The notes beneath the pieces were generated by a model. The model was not told the DNA's origin, did not search any database, and saw nothing but the letters and a program-made list of their open reading frames with translations. Positions 56,799-64,000 of a stretch of 64,000 nt of DNA are shown here, in pieces (within the stretch, counting starts at the first letter, position 1; the number at the start of each line of letters is the position of its first letter). The position numbers and the translations under genes were made by a program. The DNA lies in the NCBI GenBank assembly GCA_023935145.1, contig CM043700.1:578001-642000 (forward strand), read 5' to 3'. The stretch is from Bretschneidera sinensis. Taxonomy: Eukaryota; Streptophyta; Magnoliopsida; Brassicales; Akaniaceae.

Positions 56799-59700
56799 GT
56801 AGACGCTAATATGTATACTTTTGATTCCTGTATCTCATGGTATTGTTAATCCTTTGCTTTTAAAAGGAATAAAAATGAAGGAATTTATATAGCATATCAG
56901 CATGTGCAGTTGATCCGATTTTGGTTGGTTTTATCAATGTTGTTTCAGAGGAACTTTTCTGTGGTTGGCTTAATGTGATTTGAATTGCCTGTGATGTGCG
57001 TTTGTGTTGATGATATATGGGTTTTTTTAGGGTAGTGAAAAGATAGGACATTTAGAATAATATAGCCAGAATTTGTAGAGATGTAGTTATGTTTTAATTT
57101 GCTCTGATGCTAATGAGTTGATAATATTTGAGAAAGTAGTTGCCACTTAATATTTTAGAATAATATAGCAGGAAATAATTTTGTTTTGATATCTCTCAGC
57201 CTTCGGCCTCCAGACCTCCCTTGAGCTGAGATCTTGAAGCAAATGACATGCTTTAATCCTGAACCACATTTGTCTGGGTTCTCATGATTTAGATCTGATT
57301 TGTGCTGAAGGCATAAGCCTTCTCTATTAAAGTAGGATAGCTTGTATATAATTATATTTTATACAAATGATATCTTTTTTCTTTGGGTTTTATATATTAA
57401 ATGTTCTTCCATTTTGAAGTTAACTTCTGTCCCTAGCATTTCATTTCTCATGTTTAAACTATACTGTTTTTCATTTCTCTTTTTTCTTTCCCTCTGGATA
57501 TTGGAATATTTTTACGAACTTTGCTAAAATTGGGTGAAAGTCCTTTGCTTGTGGGATCTCTGAAGTTTTTCGACTTTATATGTGAGGGGCTGGAATACAA
57601 GCTCCTTATGTTTCTCCTCTCAGTTGTAATTTTTACTTGATTACTACTTAAGATATCAGCTTCTATGTTAAAAGAATCTGACAGGATCGGAGCATCCATT
57701 AAGAATGATTTAGACGTTAACTTCACATAAGGGCAATTAATATTTCTATGCTGCTAAATTACTGCCCTTCCTGCTATGTTTAGAGCTGAGTGAGAGTAGG
57801 TCACTAAGAAGGTTCTGAGGGATTTTTCATATTCAAGCATGTTCTAGCACTGGTCAGTAGGAATTTTGGGACTCAGGCATGTTGTTTCAGTAGCATAATT
57901 GTGGATGGGAAATCAAAATTTTACTCTTTGCTCTATGGCTAAGAGCAGGTAAGAGAAAAGGCTGATGATCAACTTTTGTAATTAAACATTTAGAGTGCTC
58001 AGTAGCAGTTTCCAGAATCAAGCATTGGGTCTTTGTTGTCCTTATGGTTGTAGTAGCCATTATTGTTGTGATGGTGTCATTCTGGTCTTTCTTTTTTCTT
58101 GTGCTGGGTTCAGTATTGAGTTGCTTACTTGGCATGCGTTTAGGAATGGTAATGATGGGTTGCGTTTGATATGCGTTTCTTGTAAGAATGGAAAAATTAT
58201 GTTATTGTTGAACGCATGAATTGTGGGCTTGTTAGGCGTTAAAGCTGATTTTTGTAGCATAGCCATTCAAATCTTGTAAACTAATTCAGACTGAAATTAG
58301 AAAAAGAGATACATGCTGTTAAGAATAATCCAGCGATGAAGGAATATGAAACCATTAAGTCAATAAGGTGCGAGAATCAGTTAGGGGTAATGAAGTGGAT
58401 AAAGCTCATCTTTGGGCTATTTTCAAATTCTTCTCTGTTTAACTAAAACAATTAGATTGTACGGTTGGTTTACTATCAACACTGTAGACATGGATTTTCT
58501 TGTTAGTATATCAGATATATTTGCTGTCTCTCCCACCTTTTAATTTTTTGCCCTGTTTTGTGCTGACATGTTGACGATGTCTTACACTTATGTATAGACT
58601 TGTTGTAGCATTATATCTATTATTGCCTTCCTGGATTTTGTGGCATAATGTGGCATCTAGTGAATGCTGCAAAGTTCTATTAGGCTTTCGTAAGCATAAA
58701 ACTCTATGCTGTAGATTGGTATTGTAGAAGTGTGGGAGCGTATGATTGTGCAATGGGTATTTAGGAACATGATTATTTTGAACGCTAGCCACCAAGGCAC
58801 ACATGATGCGTGTGCAACATCTACTTTGCAGATTTATAGATTTTAATAAATAAACAATTTTGAAACCAAATTCATAAAATATAGAAGGCTTTTAAGATGC
58901 CATTTTAAGAATATTAACAACACAAAAAAAAAAAAAAAATTCTGATTACTAAGAGGGATTTGATTAAAAGATCTAAACCATTCAATGTAGTTAAAACTTG
59001 GACACCAAAATAGTAGTATAAGTTTGTTAAATTTCACTTAAGATTATGATTCAGATAGGCTCTTTAGAATAAAATCCAGAGTCTTGAACAAAGTAGAAGG
59101 CATAAGAGAAAATACACTAAGTCATAAATAAATCAGAGACCCCTTATATAAAATTTGTTTATAACATCTATGACAGAATACAAATGTATCAAAAATTATA
59201 ACCACTTAAAAAGGAATTCAATATTGTGCTCTAAAGATTGTAGTAATTATGTTTAAACGGTATTAAATATATGAAAGCTATTGTATTTCAAAAAGAAAAA
59301 AAGTTAATATATTCTGAAAATTGTAGATTACCTTTTCACTTTGGATTGACTAGGTGGATAGCAAATTAATCTGCTAGTAATTTAGATTGGAAAAGAAGCA
59401 GAGGATTAATTCTGGAAGATTGGGTAAAAGTAAATAATTAATTCATTAAGATTGGAGTACTTGTAGCAAACTAAAAAATAAGCAAAAGAATACAAAATAA
59501 CATAAATGGAACCTGAGAACTAAAGAGAAGCATAAAATGTTTATATATTCTAAAAATGTAAAAGTACATGGTCCCTTTGGATTCTGTGGGTAGAAAGCTA
59601 GTTTATTATTAATTTTGAGCAGAAAAGAGCAAAATAATTCCTGAAGATTAAAAAAAATTACAGGGTTAATTCATGAAGATTGGAATAGTGGTAACAAATA

Positions 59701-59988
59701 CCAGGAAAAAAAAGAAGAAAAAGAGAAGGGAACAAAACATACCTGGTAGATTTTGGAATGTAGAGAAATAAAAACTGTTTGAAGAATAATTTATCAGGAA
59801 ACCCCAAAAAAAAAAAAAAATCACTGTTTGTAGAGTAGAAGTAGGATGAAGAATGTGAAGTGATTTAGGATCATTGGTTACTTGGTGTAGTTTTGGTGGT
59901 GGGTATTGATAAAGTGGTTCAGAACGTGTGTTCATGGTGTGCAGAGTTATCCTTTTTGCCCATGTTTTAAGTTTGATCTTAACTTTTT
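56799..59988. other. Gene-free region after the NHL cluster
   Basis: 3' UTR of the fourth NHL gene, then AT-rich DNA. No frame resembles a known protein. It contains a degenerate tandem repeat (listed separately) and homopolymer A runs near 58925-58939 and 59806-59820. Confidence 0.5.
59296..59700. repeat. Degenerate tandem repeat, period about 240 bp
   Basis: About 59312-59475 and 59549-59700 share CTTTGGATT, GGGTAGAAAGC or GGTGGATAGC, TTAAT...AGATTGGAAAAGA or GAGCAGAAAAGAG, and TTAATTC(A)T(T/G)AAGATTGGA in the same order. Identity is moderate. Confidence 0.55.
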
Positions 59989-61130
59989 GTGAAAATTACA
60001 TTCACCACATTGAGATAAAGCTTAATCTACATTTGCATCATCGTGTTTTTAAAACTTACATAAACCCCATTTGTCTTATTCAAAGTTCAGTTTTTCATTA
60101 CAAAACCCCCACTGTCATTACTATTCAATTAGTCAACTGTTATTATTTGATCAAAAAGAGTGACACATCATCATTTGACTTTCTAAAACCCATAAATACC
60201 CTTAGTAACAGCTAAACCCTTAACCCCTCTTAACCATAGTTAATCCTTACTCCCTTGACCCAAGCTGGTTCTTATCTATCTTGATCTCTCTTGGTAGTAC
60301 CCAGTTTTTATAGCTAAACTCAAATCTAAACGGTGAGTTTGTTTTTCCTTTATTGCTAATTACTTGAGTTTCTTCTTTTACCTAATTGGAGAAATGTGGA
60401 AGAATTACCACTTCTACCCAAGGCATCGGTTATCATCAAATCATTCTCATCAATAGTTGAGAAATCAATCTTAGATAAAGATGAAACCCAAAGCATTCAT
60501 TTACTGTGTCTTGCCTTATAAAACTCATGCGGGTTATCCCCACAAATTGCTAAATCTATCTCAAGGAAAGTAAATTCCTTTTCTGATTCAGTCGAGATCA
60601 AGAAGAAGGAGAAGATCCATAATCTCCCACTTTTCTTAACATGATCTTGGCTGGATCAAAGAGATGGGTTAAAATCCCTTTTTTTAACCTATAATCCCTT
60701 TTCTGATCCAGCTAAGATCAAGAAGAAGGAGAAGATCCATCATCTCTCTTTTCTTAATTTGAGCAAGGCTGGACAAGAGAGATCGAGAGACTGAGAGAGA
60801 TGGGTTAAAAGAGGTTTTACCGCAACAATCACTAGTCTTTCTCCTTGTGGTTCAACGGTTTTGAAGAGAGACAATTTCCACTTCGTTTCACCAGCCAAGC
60901 TACCAGTGGAGAGAGAGAAGAGGAGAGAAATTATGTTGGTCAAACGAATGACTGGGAGAATGATAGAGACAAATGGTTTTTTATGCATGGCCTTTTAGTC
61001 ATTTTATGTTTCTTGTCAAAGTTAACAGTCAAAACTGGTCAAATGGGTATCTGTATGTTTTGAAAACACGATGATGCAAATGTAGATTACTCTATAGCTC
61101 AATAAGGCAAATGTAATTGTAATTTCCCCC
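59989..61130. mobile_element. Mutator-like inverted-repeat element (1142 bp) with 8-bp TSD AACTTTTT
   Basis: The left end GTGAAAATTACATTC and right end ...GTAATTTCCCCC are parts of about 110-bp inverted repeats. The arms share AATCTACATTTGCATCATCG, TGTTTT.AAAAC.TACA and CCCATTTG. The element is flanked by AACTTTTT at 59981-59988 and at 61131-61138. Long inverted repeats with 8-9 bp duplications fit the Mutator-like group (nonautonomous MULE). No transposase is present. The interior carries a tandem duplication and no recognisable captured gene. Confidence 0.82.
60577..60816. repeat. Tandem duplication of about 120-136 bp inside the MULE-like element
   Basis: Both units contain CCTTTTCTGAT.CAG, AGATCAAGAAGAAGGAGAAG, ATCCAT.ATCTC, TTTTCTTAA, GGCTGGA and GAGATGGGTTAAAA. 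Unit 2 has a 16-bp GA-rich gain. Confidence 0.85.
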
Positions 61131-64000
61131 AACTTTTTTGGGAGTCCTATGTCATTTGTGGCGAGTCTGGTGACCAAATAACTTTGGTCGCTGGGTGATG
61201 AGGCCATGAGAGACCACTAACAGTTTGAGTGCAACGTGGGTATTGTTAGTAGAGGTTTACAAAAGAGTTTTTAGTTTTCTTCTTTCTATGCTACGTGGGT
61301 CATGTTATTGACTTTGTTCAGGTAAATAGAAAATATTACATTTCTTTATCTGTGTTTACACTATTAAATTGATTTCAATGCCCCTATTTAAATTCAGTGC
61401 TTTATGAATTTAAATGGTAGGAATGGAATTGTACCCACTGAGTTGGTCTCCACCAGACCAACTCAGCTATTGGCTTTCTTTAGTAGTACATGTATTGGTA
61501 AAGCAGAAATTTTCAATTTGCTGACCCTAAACGGTGGAGCTGTGATCAATTGAGAAGTTATTATGTTATTGTATTTGTCAGCTAACTGCACATTTGCTTC
61601 GGGCTGGGTTGAAGTGTAACATCTCAATATAGAGCCCTGAAGCTTGCATGTTGATGTGAGTCTCTCAAGGCATGTTGATGTGAGTCTCTCAAGCAAATGG
61701 TGATATCTGATTGTGGCAATGTGTCTTCTCACAAATAAAAAGTTGGTGAAGTACATGAAATTAAACCTGTTATATCTTAGTATCATTTCTGCAATCACAA
61801 AGAAGACTACAGCTTTCGTTTTGTATTATGTTTTGGAAATTTTGTACGACCAACCATTCAGATTATGATATGTCCAAAAAAACTATATTTCGTCATTTTC
61901 TACCGTATAATTTATTGTCTGAACCCCCTAAACCTTGCACTATGGTTTCAGTCCCTATTAAGATATTAATTTCTCCCGTAGTACCCTTAAAAAAATAGCA
62001 CCTTGTACAATAATTTCTCCTTGTTTAGTTTCAAGAAAATGGTTCTCTTCATCTGGGGCTGCATTTTTCCGTTCCTGTCTTGGGAACTTTGGCCGCTTGC
62101 CTCCTTTTCTGTTATTAGGAATAAACTCAGGCTAGTGTTGCAACAATTGAGCAATGTTTCATTTGATATATGGCCATTTCAATTTAGGTTGTCTTCTTGG
62201 GTTTGTTTGAAGATTGGTAACCGGCGATCAGTTTTTGATGGTAAGGATGGTCTTATGTTTATATGCATTGTAGGCTTACAAGGTTGATCTATGAGTTCTT
62301 ACTGTGGTTTTTCCTCTTTGCTGTTTGCTGAAAGAGAAATATAGTGGGATTGTTTAAACCATTGGTATTGTGTTATATATGCTGTTGTCTTTATAAAACT
62401 TTCCTTATGAATATAAATCACTTTATACTCTTGAAACGTAAACAGATATTAAAAGGGAAGGTAACATTTCAACTTAATGTTGATTCATTTGCCAGCTTTT
62501 TATCCACTTACCCAAACTTCTCATTAACATATTGCTCAACTACTGAATGAGATGAATGATATTAAATGTAGTAAGCTGTTTGAGTACAACACTTACCACC
62601 CATTTAGTATGAATAATCAATGTGTTCTAATTTCCTTTTACTTTCTTTTCCCCTTTAGCCTTCAGGTTGATGTGGTCTTGAATTTAAGTTCAAGAAAGCT
62701 TAAATTATTTGATATATGCTGGAGACTTGTGGAATGTGGCATTGAAAATGTGTTCGATTTTTTTAAATTGTTGCTGTGGAATCTTGTGATGCATCTGGCT
62801 CAGCAACATTTTAAAAGAAAATCTTCTCCATCATAGATTTAGTGTGTTTGGTTTGCAAGATGATCTCATTCATTTTTTAAATGATCATAGCAATCGCTTC
62901 AATTTAGAATCTATTATTTCTTTTGTAATTATGGATTCCAAATATGGTAGATATTTGATCTTAGTGGTTTTAGTGGTAGATAACTTATTGCTGTTGAACA
63001 AGGAGTTTTATTTTTTGTTGATTGTTTATTCATGTTATACCTGTCATTGTTTATAGACAATTTTTTTGATAAGATCATTGTGTATGGACAATTGTTCATC
63101 ATAATGTATCCGTCTTATGTTGAGGTGAGATGAAATGGCCTTAAGATCTGAGGGTAGCTCTATATAATTATTACCTGCCTTATGCAGCTGAGCTGGGTTG
63201 ACTCTGCAGCATCCCCTGACATGTAGGTACGTAGCCAGCATCACAAGCCCTTGCAATTTCCCACCTCTGCTCCCTTATAATGCCTACTACCATTTGCAGC
63301 TTTTGTCATACCATTTTTGGTGATTCACCTTCATTTTTAATTTACTTTTTACTTTTTATTGTTATTGTAATCATAAATTCTGTCTTTCAAATTGCTTGCG
63401 CGTCATTGGCCACATCTCTCAGAGGCTTGGATCATGTTTTGTGTTTTGTTCTCTTTTTTGCAAACAAACTCGATATAAGTTGACAACCAGTAAGGAGGTC
63501 AGCTTATCTATGGGATAATAATCATAAGACCTCAGTCATCTATGGAGATAATTTCTATCCTGATCTGACAAAAGTAGGGTAAGACTACTGTTGGGCTCAA
63601 TTCCCTGCATATTTGTAGAAACTCTGAAACTTTGAAACTTCTAGACTTGAGACATTTGGAGTTTTTGAACATCATATCTCCCATTAAAACCTCTGTTAGT
63701 CAATGGATGTCACTCAAATTGTCTTCTGAAAATTTAATATATATTGCACATTTTCTACAATGTTCTTGCAGCATTTGTTAAGCAGAGATGTTATGCTTCT
63801 CTTTGAAAGTTCACTTTCCCTTTTCTATTAAGCGAAGTAAATATAAAGACCAGATGGGCTGAGTTATGACATTTTCAGTGTGGATGAAAAGGATGTGAAG
63901 GACATTTGGTATAATGAGCTTTGACGTTAGAAAGTTTGCTTTTCCTAGGTTTAAGGGTTAGAGTTATGCTATTGAATGTTGGAACTGATATGGTTTCTTT
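61131..64000. other. Right-hand region without a recognised gene
   Basis: No frame matches a known family. Several moderate open frames (for example at 62003-62287 and 62552-62836) have no recognisable motif and occur in AT-rich DNA. A short tandem repeat occurs at 61647-61694. The region may belong to introns or UTRs of a gene beyond the window, but nothing here proves it. Confidence 0.45.
61647..61694. repeat. 24-bp perfect tandem duplication
   Basis: The unit CATGTTGATGTGAGTCTCTC plus AAGG occurs twice in a row, with one mismatch at the final base. Confidence 0.9.

Noticed and set aside
63160..63290. Possible microRNA precursor or tRNA near the right end
   Set aside because: No known mature sequence, convincing hairpin or tRNA boxes could be identified by eye.
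1..64000. CRISPR array, operon-like cluster or new defence system
   Set aside because: No regularly spaced identical repeats and no co-directional functionally linked set exist; gene structure is that of a plant nuclear genome.

Overview
The window is nuclear DNA from a flowering plant, most likely a eudicot. Its genes have AT-rich introns with GT-AG (and two GC-AG) borders, and they match plant-only or plant-typed families: CTF7/ECO1, a NUDT26-type Nudix hydrolase, EXO70A1 and NDR1/HIN1-like (NHL) LEA_2 proteins. Intergenic DNA is AT-rich and full of decayed transposons. I cannot name the species. All exon borders were read by eye from splice sites and protein continuity.

Layout. 0.8-3.9 kb (+): ECO1/CTF7 cohesin acetyltransferase, 6 exons, 363 aa. 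5.7-8.4 kb (-): NUDT26-like Nudix hydrolase, 6 exons, 218 aa. It faces a single-exon, plant-specific gene of unknown function (8.72-9.42 kb, +) across a 325-bp shared 5' region. 10.9-15.6 kb: a degenerate Ty1/copia element nested inside a small foldback element. 17.0-24.2 kb: a 7-kb PIF/Harbinger-like element with a decayed transposase and Myb/SANT gene. 24.6-30.9 kb (+): EXO70A1, 11 exons, 642 aa, apparently intact. 31.3-35.6 kb: a second, truncated Harbinger copy carrying a 1.8-kb LTR-like insertion with a 5-bp target duplication. 35.56-37.1 kb: a mosaic of an LTR tip, a CACTA end, an RNase H-like remnant and a long inverted-repeat element.

From 40.3 kb four intact NHL/LEA_2 genes lie on the + strand (40.3, 42.7, 46.0 and 56.0 kb). 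They fall into two divergent pairs. The first two have short cytosolic tails; the last two have long Pro/Tyr/Gly-rich tails. Between them are a Ty3/gypsy LTR+gag fragment (43.8-45.7 kb) and a 5.0-kb copia element (49.57-54.60 kb, -) with both LTRs and a perfect 5-bp target duplication, ATCAT. That copia element sits inside a Myb/SANT-like pseudogene. The last 4 kb hold a 1.14-kb Mutator-like inverted-repeat element (59.99-61.13 kb) with an 8-bp target duplication, and no recognisable gene after it.

The host genes serve unrelated housekeeping or membrane roles: sister-chromatid cohesion, nucleotide sanitation, exocytosis and plasma-membrane/defence-associated NHL proteins. They form no pathway. 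No new operon-like or defence system is visible. The interest lies in the nested transposon history, the two GC-AG introns that share a GCATGT donor, a splice donor embedded in a microsatellite, and the local NHL expansion.
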